From Streptomyces gelaticus (GTDB lineage: Bacteria; Actinomycetota; Actinomycetes; Streptomycetales; Streptomycetaceae), in contig NZ_BMTF01000001.1 of NCBI RefSeq assembly GCF_014649535.1, positions 434,407 through 498,406 on the forward strand: 64,000 nucleotides of DNA, written 5' to 3'. This document shows, one piece after another, positions 24,226 to 32,341 of this stretch (position 1 is its first letter; every line of letters starts with the position of its first letter). Below the pieces are notes generated by a model that did no database searches, was not told the DNA's origin, and saw only the letters and a program-made list of their open reading frames with translations. The translations under genes were made by a program, and so were the position numbers.

Positions 24226-24744
24226 GTGGTGGTCGGTGTCGTGGGCGGCTCTGCCGTGCCGGCCGTCGTGGCGGAGCGGCGGGCGCTCAATCGGACCGAG
24301 TTCCAGGACTTCGCCGTGGTCACGGATCCGGCTGTGCGGGCTGTCTTCCGCAGAGCGGCGTGGGCGCTCGCCGTCGCGGTGCTCCTGTGGGTGGGCGCGT
24401 GCGTGTTGTGCGGATTCTCCCTGGTGGGCTCCGCCAGAGTCGGGTCGGGGGCCTTCGGGGTGACGGCGACCGTGTTCACGGCCGTCATCGGGGTCACGGC
24501 GAGCACCGGCGTGGCGTTGCGTCGGCTGTTGGGCGGTGTGCCGTCCGGGGCGCGTTGGGGCTCGGGGTCCGCGGGCCTGCTGAGCATGATGGGCATCAGC
24601 TATGTCGGTGCGATGGCCGAGGCCGGAGGCGGCGGAGCACAGCAGATCGCGGGGGCCGGTTCCGCGGGGGGCGCGGGGCTGCTCATGCTCGTGCTGGACC
24701 GGGCGCACCGTACGGCCCGCAGGGCGCGTGAGGCAGGTGCGTAG
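24226..24744 (+). CDS. Hypothetical multi-pass membrane protein
   Basis: The 172-residue frame has membrane segments at about 1-16, 46-67, 75-95 and 115-160 and a basic tail (DRAHRTARRAREAGA). The GTG at 24226 is only one choice; no strong ribosome site is seen and an earlier start is possible. I recognise no family. GC pattern and the absence of competing frames support coding, but this remains tentative. Confidence 0.5.
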   Translation: MVVGVVGGSAVPAVVAERRALNRTEFQDFAVVTDPAVRAVFRRAAWALAVAVLLWVGACVLCGFSLVGSARVGSGAFGVTATVFTAVIGVTASTGVALRRLLGGVPSGARWGSGSAGLLSMMGISYVGAMAEAGGGGAQQIAGAGSAGGAGLLMLVLDRAHRTARRAREAGA

Positions 24745-24814
24745 ACGTCGCGGACGGCAGTCCACACCCGCGATGCGGGGCGGCTCTCCCTCCTGCGGTG
24801 CGTCACGCCATGCG

Positions 24815-24930
24815 CGCTAAGCTGCCAGTGCCCCGCGGGGGAAGTCCGGTCGAAATCCGGCGCTGACCCGCAACGGTGGGCGGAGCACTACACGTGGCTC
24901 CGCAAGCCCGATCACCCGCGGCGGTGAAGG
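24815..24930 (+). ncRNA. Cobalamin riboswitch (variant) upstream of B12 uptake genes
   Basis: Blocks in order are GGGGAAGTCCGGTCGAAATCCGG, then GCGCTGACCCGCAACGGT in place of the usual CACGGTCCCGCCACTGTG, and AAGCCCGATCACCCG. This replaces the GGAAGTCAGG element seen in the other two riboswitches of the window. The variant is known in actinobacteria. It lies about 110 bases before the permease GTG at 25040. Repression by cobalamin of the importer is expected. Confidence 0.87.
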
Positions 24931-25039
24931 CTCCTGTCAATTCGCCGTGGACTGCGAGTGGTGCTGCACAGGGCGCTCCGCGTCCGGGCTGCTGCTTTGA
25001 TCACGTAGGTGCACGGCCCGAGGCGAAAGCGATCCGCCC

Positions 25040-26152
25040 GTGGCCACACCCCTCGTCCGTAGACCCGCCGTGCCGTCGCGCACGGCCCGTGCCGCAGCCG
25101 GGCCCGCGCCGCCGCGCCGCCGCGTGTCGCTGCCGCTGCTCCTGGCCGCCCTGTGCGCCGTGCTCCTCGCCTCCCTCGTCTGCGGGGCGGGGATCGGGGC
25201 GTCGGGGCTCTCCTGGGGCGAAGTGCTGCGCTGTCTGTGGGCCGGGCTGACCGGCGGCCGGATAGCCCCCGACCAGGTCCCGGCGTACACCATCGTCTGG
25301 GAACTGCGCTTTCCGCGCGCCGTACTGGCCGCGGTCGTCGGGGCCGGTCTGTCGGCCGTCGGCATCGCCGTGCAGGCCATGGTCCGCAACGCGCTCGCCG
25401 ACCCCTTCGTCCTGGGCATCTCATCGGGCGCGGCCGTCGGTGCCAACGCCGTGCTCATCTTCGGTGTCTTCGGGTCGCTGGGCATCTGGGCGCTGTCCAC
25501 CGCGTCGTTCCTCTCCGCGCTCCTCGCCATGGTGCTGGTGTACGCGATCGCGCGCACGCCCCGTGGCCTGACCCCGCTGCGGCTCGTCCTGACGGGCACC
25601 GCGATGTACTACGGCTTCTCGGCCGTCACCACATTCATGGTGTTCGCGGCCGAGCGCGGTGAAGCAGCCCGCTCCGCGATGATGTGGATGCTCGGCAGCC
25701 TCGGCGGAGCCAACTGGGCCTCGGTGCCGATCGCCGCCGCGGCCGTGCTCGGCGGTCTCGTCCATCTCGCCTGGTCGGCTCGTCGGCTGAACGCCCTGGC
25801 CATGGGCGACGAGACCGCGGCCGCGCTGGGAGTGGACGCGGGACGGCTGCGCAAGGAGCTGTTCCTGGTCTCCGCGGCCGTCACCGGAGCGGTGGTCGCG
25901 GTGAGCGGTGCGATCGGCTTCGTCGGACTGATGGTGCCGCACGGCGTGCGGATGCTGGTCGGCGCGGACCACCGCCGACTGCTGGCCGTCGCACCACTGG
26001 CGGGCGCTGTCCTCCTTGTCTGGGTGGACATCCTCTCCCGTGTGGTGCTCGCGCCCGCCGAACTGCCGGTGGGCGTGCTGACGGCGGTCATCGGCGTACC
26101 GTGCTTCGTCCTGCTGATGCGCCGCCGCTCGTACACCTTCGGAGGCGCGTGA
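25040..26152 (+). CDS. FecCD/BtuC-type ABC permease, cobalamin or corrinoid uptake
   Basis: The 370-residue membrane protein has about ten hydrophobic segments and the family boxes RFPRAVLAAVVGAGLSAVG, NALADPFVLGISSGAAVGA and GLMVPHGVRMLVGADHR. It starts at GTG 25040, behind a cobalamin riboswitch. The ATPase gene overlaps its stop. Iron-siderophore importers share the fold, but the riboswitch and adjacent corrin genes favour vitamin B12 or a corrinoid precursor. Confidence 0.9.
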   Translation: MATPLVRRPAVPSRTARAAAGPAPPRRRVSLPLLLAALCAVLLASLVCGAGIGASGLSWGEVLRCLWAGLTGGRIAPDQVPAYTIVWELRFPRAVLAAVVGAGLSAVGIAVQAMVRNALADPFVLGISSGAAVGANAVLIFGVFGSLGIWALSTASFLSALLAMVLVYAIARTPRGLTPLRLVLTGTAMYYGFSAVTTFMVFAAERGEAARSAMMWMLGSLGGANWASVPIAAAAVLGGLVHLAWSARRLNALAMGDETAAALGVDAGRLRKELFLVSAAVTGAVVAVSGAIGFVGLMVPHGVRMLVGADHRRLLAVAPLAGAVLLVWVDILSRVVLAPAELPVGVLTAVIGVPCFVLLMRRRSYTFGGA

Positions 26153-26937
26153 TGCGGATCGACATCGATGCCCTGACGGTCGAGATCGCCGGTGCGCGGC
26201 TGGTGGACGAGGCCACGCTGGGGGCGGGGGAGGGACAGCTCGTCGGCCTGGTCGGGCCCAACGGCAGCGGGAAGTCCACCCTGTTGCGCTGCGTCTACCG
26301 GGCCCTGCGCCCCTCGGGCGGCACCGTACGGCTCGGCGGCGAGGATCTGTACGCCATGAGCGCGCGCGAAAGCGCCCGCCGGCTGGCCGCGCTTCCCCAG
26401 GAGGCGGCCACCGGATTCGACTTCACCGTGGCCGAGGTCGTGGCAATGGGGAGGCTGCCGCACCAGGCGGCGATGGGCCGGACCACCGACGAGGACCGGC
26501 AGGCGTGCGAGACCGCACTGGCGGGCGTCGGCGCCGGTCACCTCGCCGACCGCGGCTTCCTCACGCTCTCCGGCGGCGAGAAGCAGCGGGTGCTGATCGC
26601 CCGTGCGCTGGCTCAGCGGCCACGGCTGCTGGTGCTCGACGAGCCGACCAACCACCTCGACATCGCACAGCAGTTGGAGGTACTGGCGCTGGTGCGCGAC
26701 AGCGGGCTGACCGTCCTCACCGCGCTGCACGACCTCAACCTCGCCGCCCTCCACTGCGACCTGCTCCATGTCATCGACGGCGGCCGGATCGTCGCGTCCG
26801 GCGCTCCGCACGACGTGCTCACCGCCGAGCTGCTGGCCGAGGTCTTCGGCGTACGGGCACACCGCGTCCCGCATCCGGAGACCGGCGCCGTACAGCTGCT
26901 CTTCGACCGCCTTCGCCCCGCACCGTCCGATTCCTGA
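26152..26937 (+). CDS. BtuD/FepC-type ABC ATP-binding protein
   Basis: The 261-residue ATPase has Walker A GPNGSGKST, signature LSGGEKQRVLIARAL, Walker B LLVLDEPTNHLDI and H-loop TALHDLN. NHLDI is typical of the metal-chelate importer ATPases. The ATG at 26152 shares one base with the permease stop, so translation is coupled. Partner of the permease and the lipoprotein that follows. Confidence 0.94.
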   Translation: MRIDIDALTVEIAGARLVDEATLGAGEGQLVGLVGPNGSGKSTLLRCVYRALRPSGGTVRLGGEDLYAMSARESARRLAALPQEAATGFDFTVAEVVAMGRLPHQAAMGRTTDEDRQACETALAGVGAGHLADRGFLTLSGGEKQRVLIARALAQRPRLLVLDEPTNHLDIAQQLEVLALVRDSGLTVLTALHDLNLAALHCDLLHVIDGGRIVASGAPHDVLTAELLAEVFGVRAHRVPHPETGAVQLLFDRLRPAPSDS

Positions 26938-26952
26938 GGAGTCACCGCTGTC

Positions 26953-27975
26953 ATGCCGAACCCTGTACGACCTGCCGCCTTCGTCCTCGCCGCCGCTCTG
27001 GTACTCACCGGCTGCGGGGCCGAGATGCCCTCCGGCCGAGGAGAGGAGCGCGGCGCCCGGGCCGGTGCCGGCCACTATCCGGTGACCATCGAGAACTGCG
27101 GCGAGAAGAAGACCTTCGACAAGGCCCCGCAGCGCGTGGTCACCAACGACGTCGGCATCACCGAGATCATGTTCGCGCTCGGACTCGAGGACCACATGGC
27201 GGGATACGTGATGCCCGAGGACAAGGGCGACCTCACGGCCGTGCCCTGGCGGGACGGCTACCGGAAGACCAAGTGGCTCTCCAGGAAGAGCATCAACAAG
27301 GAACTGGTCCTCGACGCCCGCGCCGATCTGGTCTTCGCCGGATGGAACTACGGATTCAACGAGGGCGACGGCTTCACCCCCGCCGAGCTGGAGAGAGTGG
27401 GCATCGGCTCGTATCTGCTGAGCGAGTCCTGCCGCAACGGCCAGGGCAAGGCGCGCGGGGTGATGGCCCCGCTCGACGCGCTCTACACCGATCTGCGGAA
27501 CCTGGGGAAGATATTCGACGTGGAGGACCGCGCGGAGGCCCTCGTCGCGAAATTCCGCAAGCAGGTGGCCGAAGCACAGGCGAAGGTACCGAAGGGCGAA
27601 GCCCGTCCGCGGGTCTTCCTCTACGACGACGGGCGGGACAAGCCGCTGACCGCCGGCGCCTTCGCCGGGCCGCACGACATCATCACCAAGGCCGGTGGTG
27701 ATCACGTCATGAAGGACCTCAAGGACAGCTGGGTGACGGTGGGCTGGGAGACCGTCGTCGACCGCGACCCCGAGGTGATCGTGATCAACGACTACGGCGA
27801 CACCGGCGCGGCGCAGAAGGAGAAGTTCCTGAAGTCCTATCCGCCGCTCGCGAACGTCTCGGCCATCAGGAACGACCGGATCTTCGTCCTCGACTACGCG
27901 GACCTGGTGGAGAGTCCGCGCAATCCGGCGGCCATCGCTTCACTCGCCGCATATCTGGGGAACGTCGATCGCTGA
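26953..27975 (+). CDS. Lipoprotein, BtuF-like substrate-binding component
   Basis: The 340-residue protein has a lipoprotein signal (LVLTGCGA, lipid-anchored cysteine near residue 23) and two FepB/BtuF-type lobes (QRVVTNDVGITEIMFALGLED, DLVFAGWNYG, RPRVFLYDDGRD, ETVVDRDPEVIVINDYG). It is exported and tethered outside the membrane to capture the substrate for the permease. It lies 15 bases after the ATPase, and a strong terminator follows. Ligand inferred from the riboswitch. Confidence 0.92.
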   Translation: MPNPVRPAAFVLAAALVLTGCGAEMPSGRGEERGARAGAGHYPVTIENCGEKKTFDKAPQRVVTNDVGITEIMFALGLEDHMAGYVMPEDKGDLTAVPWRDGYRKTKWLSRKSINKELVLDARADLVFAGWNYGFNEGDGFTPAELERVGIGSYLLSESCRNGQGKARGVMAPLDALYTDLRNLGKIFDVEDRAEALVAKFRKQVAEAQAKVPKGEARPRVFLYDDGRDKPLTAGAFAGPHDIITKAGGDHVMKDLKDSWVTVGWETVVDRDPEVIVINDYGDTGAAQKEKFLKSYPPLANVSAIRNDRIFVLDYADLVESPRNPAAIASLAAYLGNVDR

Positions 27976-27985
27976 CCCGTTGCCG

Positions 27986-28026
27986 CGCGCCGGTGCCGGG
28001 GTTCACGCCACCCCGGCACCGGCGCG
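27986..28026 (+). terminator. Terminator of the B12 uptake operon
   Basis: A perfect 16-base stem (27986-28001 with 28011-28026, nine-base loop) begins 10 bases after the lipoprotein stop. Confidence 0.88.
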
Positions 28027-28090
28027 GGCGACCGGATGCAGCGCGGCGTACTCCAGCGGTGCCGACGGATCGGTGGACACCTCCAGCGGT

Positions 28091-28210
28091 GCCGGCCGTG
28101 CACCCCCGCGGACCCGGTCTCGTCGCACGACGACTCGATCCGCCGGCCGTGCACCCGCGCGGACCCCGGTCTCGTCGCACGACGACTCGATCCCGAGCAC
28201 CACAGCAGAC
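28091..28210 (-). pseudogene. tsaD: Tandem duplicated scrap of the tsaD 5' region
   Basis: The reverse strand reads VVLGIESSCDETGV, the invariant N-terminus of TsaD (tRNA threonylcarbamoyladenosine synthase), with nothing of the remaining enzyme. The IESSCDETG-coding part is repeated: units 28091-28141 and 28142-28192 are 51 bases apart, nearly identical, and differ by one substitution and one inserted C that changes frame. A reverse frame of 81 codons from 28248 spans it but looks non-functional. Confidence 0.72.
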
Positions 28211-28230
28211 CCCACACCACACTCCTGCGC

Positions 28231-28351
28231 TTGACTTTCAATTGCCACTGATATGCAAGAAGACTACGGGGACGGCCACCTGGCCATGGCCCGATCATGG
28301 CCGGACAGTAGAGTTCGGCTGCGTCATCCACTGAACACCGAGGTACCGGCC
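28231..28351 (+). promoter_or_regulatory. Probable promoter region of cobL-cobM
   Basis: A TTGACT hexamer at 28231-28236 sits in a relatively AT-rich patch (TTCAATTGCCACTGATATGC) about 115 bases before the cobL GTG, between the tsaD scrap and the coding region. The -10 element is not clear, and no riboswitch is visible here. Confidence 0.35.
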
Positions 28352-29650
28352 GTGACTCTCGCTCCACCCGAACACCCCGTCCCACCTGCGGTGACCGTCG
28401 TGGGAATCGGCGCCGACGGATGGGCGGGACTGACCGACGCGGCGCGTGCGGAGCTCGCCGGCGCACAGGTCCTCATCGGCGGTGCGCGGCAATTGACCCT
28501 GCTCCCACCGTCCTGCCGGGGACAACGGGTGCCGTGGCCCTCGCCGTTGCGGCCCGCCGTCCCCGGCCTGCTCGCCGCGCACGCCGGGCGCAGGATCGCC
28601 GTACTCGCCAGCGGCGACCCGATGTTCTACGGCATCGGCCGGGCCCTCACCGAAGTGCTCGGCGCCGGTGTGCCGAGGATCCTGCCCCACCCGTCGTCCG
28701 TGTCCTACGCCTGTGCCCGGATCGGCTGGCCGCTGGAGGACACCGAGGTCGTCACCCTGGTCGGCCGCCCCGCCGCCCGGCTGGCTGCCGCGCTGCACGA
28801 CGGCCGACGGGTACTGGTCCTCAGCGCGGACGCCGGCACCCCGGCCGCGGTGGCCGCGCTGCTGCGCGATCAGGGCTTCGGCCCGAGCCGGCTGCGCGTG
28901 CTCGAACAGCTCGGCGGAGCGGACGAGGCATGCGTGGAGGGCACCGCGGACCACTGGCCGCACCCACCGGGCGACCCACTGAACGTCATCGCGGTGGACT
29001 GCCGGCGCACCCCCGGAGCACTGCGCCTCGGAGCCGTCCCCGGCCTGCCCGACGAGGCGTACGACCACGACGGGCAGCTCACCAAGCGGCACATCCGGGC
29101 CGCGACCCTCGGGGTGCTCGCGCCCGCGCCCGGCGAACTCCTGTGGGACATCGGGGGAGGCTCGGGATCCATCGCGATCGAATGGATGCGCAGCCACCCC
29201 TCCTGCCGCGCGATCACCGTGGAACGCGACCCGGCACGGGCCGGACGCATCGAGCGCAACGCCGGCCGTCTCGGCGTGCCCGCCCTGCGCGTGGTCACCG
29301 GCCGGGCTCCCGGAAGCCTGGCCGAACTGCCCACGCCCGACGCCGTGTTCATCGGCGGCGGGCTGACCGCGCCAGGCCTGCTCGACACCTGCTGGGACGC
29401 CCTGCCGCCCGGCGGACGCCTGGTCGCCAACACGGTCACGCTGGAGTCCGAGGCGCTGCTCGCCGGGGCACACCGCAGCCACGGCGGCGAACTGGTCCGC
29501 CTCGCGGTCGCGCATGCCGTGCCGGTCGGCGGCTTCACCGGCTGGCGGCAGGCCATGCCCGTCACCCAGTGGTCCGTACGCAAACCCTCAGCCAGTACCG
29601 ATGCGGAACGCTCGACCGAGCCCGCGCAAGACCCAGGAGACAACAGATGA
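28352..29650 (+). CDS. cobL: Precorrin-6Y C5,15-methyltransferase (decarboxylating), CbiE-CbiT fusion
   Basis: The 432-residue fusion has an N-terminal CbiE tetrapyrrole methylase domain (VTVVGIGADGWAGL, LASGDPMFYGIG, HPSSVSYACARIGW) and a C-terminal CbiT SAM-methyltransferase domain (LTKRHIRAATLGVL, LLWDIGGGSGSIAIEWM, DAVFIGGG). It methylates C5 and C15 and decarboxylates the C12 acetate of the corrin ring. The GTG at 28352 has GAGG upstream; an earlier in-frame ATG at 28253 is less likely. Its stop overlaps the cobM start (ATGA). Confidence 0.96.
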   Translation: MTLAPPEHPVPPAVTVVGIGADGWAGLTDAARAELAGAQVLIGGARQLTLLPPSCRGQRVPWPSPLRPAVPGLLAAHAGRRIAVLASGDPMFYGIGRALTEVLGAGVPRILPHPSSVSYACARIGWPLEDTEVVTLVGRPAARLAAALHDGRRVLVLSADAGTPAAVAALLRDQGFGPSRLRVLEQLGGADEACVEGTADHWPHPPGDPLNVIAVDCRRTPGALRLGAVPGLPDEAYDHDGQLTKRHIRAATLGVLAPAPGELLWDIGGGSGSIAIEWMRSHPSCRAITVERDPARAGRIERNAGRLGVPALRVVTGRAPGSLAELPTPDAVFIGGGLTAPGLLDTCWDALPPGGRLVANTVTLESEALLAGAHRSHGGELVRLAVAHAVPVGGFTGWRQAMPVTQWSVRKPSASTDAERSTEPAQDPGDNR

Positions 29651-30396
29651 CCGTGTACTTCATCGGCGCGGGCCCGGGGGCCGCCGACCTGATCACCGTG
29701 CGCGGCGCCCGCACGCTCGCCTCCTGCCGGGTGTGCCTGTACGCGGGCAGCCTGGTGCCCCGGGAACTGCTCGCCGAATGCCCCCCGGACGCCCGCCTGG
29801 TGGACACCGCGCAGCTCGACATCGACCAGATCACCGCCGAGCTGACGGCCGCGCACCGGGCCGGTCACGACGTGGCCCGGCTGCACTCGGGCGACCCCTC
29901 GGTGTTCAGCGCGGTCAACGAGCAGATGCGCCGGCTCGACGAGGCCCAGGTGCCCTACGAAGTGGTGCCCGGCGTACCCGCGTTCGCGGCCGCCGCGGCG
30001 GCGCTCAAGCGGGAACTGACCGTGCCGACCGTAGGCCAGACCGTCATCCTCACCCGGGTCGCCCACCGCGCGACCGCGATGCCGGAGGGCGAGGACCTGG
30101 CCACGCTGGGCCGCAGCGGCGCACTGATCGTGCTGCACCTCGCCGCCAGGTACGCGGACCGCGTCGTCGAGGAACTGCTGCCGCACTACGGGGCCGACTG
30201 CCCGGCCGCCGTCGTCGCGCTGGCCTCGCGCCCGGACGAAATCGTCCTGCGCGGAACCCTCGCCACCATCGCCGGGCAGGTGAAGGAGGCGGGCGTGATC
30301 CGTACCGCCGTCATCATGGTCGGCCGGACCCTGGGCGCCGAGCAGTTCCGCGACAGCCACCTCTACTCGCCCGGCCGCGAACGCCACGTCTGCTGA
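29647..30396 (+). CDS. cobM: Precorrin-4 C11-methyltransferase
   Basis: The 249-residue tetrapyrrole methylase has VYFIGAGPGAADLITVRG at the start, RLHSGDPSVFSAVNEQM and VVPGVPAFAAAAAALKRELTVP, all typical of CobM/CbiF. It adds the C11 methyl group in corrin synthesis. It is translationally coupled to cobL by a four-base overlap. A short hairpin (30409-30426) separates it from convergent cbiD. Confidence 0.96.
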   Translation: MTVYFIGAGPGAADLITVRGARTLASCRVCLYAGSLVPRELLAECPPDARLVDTAQLDIDQITAELTAAHRAGHDVARLHSGDPSVFSAVNEQMRRLDEAQVPYEVVPGVPAFAAAAAALKRELTVPTVGQTVILTRVAHRATAMPEGEDLATLGRSGALIVLHLAARYADRVVEELLPHYGADCPAAVVALASRPDEIVLRGTLATIAGQVKEAGVIRTAVIMVGRTLGAEQFRDSHLYSPGRERHVC

Positions 30397-30425
30397 CCAC
30401 GCCACCGCACCGGCCGGGCGGCCGG

Positions 30426-31541
30426 TCAGCGCACGCCGCTGCGCCCGACGACCGCGCCCGCCCGGTCGATGCAGATGACGTCCACGACGACCGGCGCACC
30501 CCGCAGCACCGACAGCGCCTGGTCCCGCGCGGCCACCGCCACCAGGTCCCCGAGCGGTACACCCCGTGCGAGACACAGCCGGAGTGCCGCGAGCCCCGTG
30601 TTCGCGACCGCCACCTCGGCCGCCAGTGCCTCGTCCGCACCGCCTCGCCGGGCCAGCCCGGCCAGGAAGGGCTTGTCGACCTGGGACCTCGCGGAGTGCA
30701 GATCGAGGTGTCCGGCGGCGAGCTTCGACAGCTTCGCGAACCCGCCGCAGACTGTCAGCCGGTCCACCGGGTGGCGGCGCACGTACTTCAGCACCGCACC
30801 CGCGAAGTCCCCCATGTCGAGCAGCGCCAGCTCCGGCAGCCCGTACTCGGTCACCACGGTCTTCTCCGAGGTGGAACCCGTGCACCCTGCCACATGGGTG
30901 TGCCCGGCGGCACGGGCCACGTCCACACCGCGGCGGATCGAGTCGATCCACGCCGAGCAGGAGTAGGGCACCACGACACCCGTCGTGCCGAGGATCGACA
31001 GACCGCCCAGGATGCCCAGGCGCGGGTTCCAGGTGGACCGGGCGATCTCCTCGCCGTCGTCCACCGAAACGGTCACCTCGACATCCCCCGAACCCCGGTG
31101 CTCCGCGGCGACCCGCTCGATGTGCTCGCGAAGCATCTGGCGCGGCACCGGATTGATCGCCGGCTCCCCGACATCGAGCGGCAGCCCGGGAAGGGTGACC
31201 GTGCCCACGCCGGGACCGGCCCGGAACACCACACCCGAGTCCGGCGGCAGCCGCCGCACGGTCACCCGGACCAGAGCGCCGTGCGTCACATCCGGGTCGT
31301 CGCCCGCGTCCTTGACCACCCCGGCCGTCGCCCGCCCCTCGGCCAGCTCCTCCACCGCGAGCGCGAAGGCGGGCGTCTGCCCCTTGGGTAGGGTGATCGT
31401 CACCGGGTCGGGGAAGTCGCCCGTCAGCAGGGCCGTGTACGCGGCGGTGGCCGCCGCGGTCGCACAGGCGCCGGTGGTCCAGCCGGGCCGCAAACCGGTG
31501 TGTTTCAGCTGGGCGCTGCGCCCGCCCTCAGTCTCACCCAT
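30426..31541 (-). CDS. cbiD: Cobalt-precorrin-5B C1-methyltransferase (CbiD)
   Basis: The 371-residue protein has the CbiD hallmarks LRPGWTTGACATAAATAAY, ITLPKG and GTTGVVVPYSCSAWIDSIRRG. It methylates C1 of the corrin ring. CbiD is best known from the anaerobic route, yet CobG of the aerobic route lies 3 kb away. Its ATG at 31541 is two bases from the cobK ATG on the other strand, leaving no room for a ribosome site, so the message may be leaderless. Confidence 0.95.
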   Translation of the reverse strand: MGETEGGRSAQLKHTGLRPGWTTGACATAAATAAYTALLTGDFPDPVTITLPKGQTPAFALAVEELAEGRATAGVVKDAGDDPDVTHGALVRVTVRRLPPDSGVVFRAGPGVGTVTLPGLPLDVGEPAINPVPRQMLREHIERVAAEHRGSGDVEVTVSVDDGEEIARSTWNPRLGILGGLSILGTTGVVVPYSCSAWIDSIRRGVDVARAAGHTHVAGCTGSTSEKTVVTEYGLPELALLDMGDFAGAVLKYVRRHPVDRLTVCGGFAKLSKLAAGHLDLHSARSQVDKPFLAGLARRGGADEALAAEVAVANTGLAALRLCLARGVPLGDLVAVAARDQALSVLRGAPVVVDVICIDRAGAVVGRSGVR

Positions 31542-31543
31542 GG

Positions 31544-32341
31544 ATGGATCCGATGCATGTACTCGTACTCGGCGGCACGACGGAGGCCCGCTGCCTCGCC
31601 GAGTTGCTGGTGGAAGTGCTCCCGGCCGGTGTCGGGCTGACGAGTTCGCTCGCCGGACGCGTGTCGGGCCCGAGGCTTCCGCCGGGCGAGGTCCGCATCG
31701 GCGGCTTCGGGGGAGCCGACGGGCTCGCCGACTGGCTGCGCACGCACCAGGTGGACGCGCTCATCGACGCCACCCATCCTTTCGCCGGGACGATCAGTTT
31801 CAACGCGGCCGCTGCCGCCGCTGCCGCCCATGTTCCCCTGCTGGCCGTGCGCCGGCCCGGGTGGGTGCCCGGCGAGGGCGACGACTGGCATGCGGCCGGC
31901 TCCCTCGCCGAGGCGGCGGCGGCCCTGCCCGCGCTGGGGCGGCGTGTGTTCCTCACGACGGGGCGGATGGGTCTGGCCGCCTTCGCCGGCCTGGACGAGC
32001 TGTGGTTCCTGATGCGTTCGGTGGACGCCCCCCAAGCGCCCTGCCCCGCCAGGATGGAGGTCCTGCTCGACCGGGGCCCGTTCACCCTGGACGGAGAGCG
32101 CGAGCTGATCCGCCGTCATCGCATCGACGTCGTCGTCACGAAGGACAGCGGAGGCGCCGCCACAGCCCCCAAACTCACCGCGGCCCGCGAGGCGGGGATC
32201 CCGGTGGTGGTGGTGCGACGGCCGCCCGTGCCCGAGGGCATCCCGGTCGTCGAAGGCCCGGAACCCGCCGTGGACTGGCTCCGTGAACACATTCTCCACC
32301 GTACGCAGCCGACAGCCGGCCCGGCTCAGACCTCCGGATAG
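31544..32341 (+). CDS. cobK: Precorrin-6A (cobalt-precorrin-6A) reductase
   Basis: The 265-residue protein has the CobK/CbiJ motifs HVLVLGGTTEARCLAELL, DALIDATHPFA, LTTGRMGL and VVTKDSGG. It reduces precorrin-6A with NAD(P)H. The start is ATG 31544 or the internal ATG 31553; neither has a strong ribosome site. Its 3' end overlaps the convergent cobIJ 3' end by 16 bases. Confidence 0.94.
   Translation: MDPMHVLVLGGTTEARCLAELLVEVLPAGVGLTSSLAGRVSGPRLPPGEVRIGGFGGADGLADWLRTHQVDALIDATHPFAGTISFNAAAAAAAAHVPLLAVRRPGWVPGEGDDWHAAGSLAEAAAALPALGRRVFLTTGRMGLAAFAGLDELWFLMRSVDAPQAPCPARMEVLLDRGPFTLDGERELIRRHRIDVVVTKDSGGAATAPKLTAAREAGIPVVVVRRPPVPEGIPVVEGPEPAVDWLREHILHRTQPTAGPAQTSG

Noticed and set aside
28091..28192. 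Two direct repeats considered as a CRISPR array
   Set aside because: Only two adjoining units, no spacers, no cas genes, and the repeat encodes the TsaD N-terminal motif.
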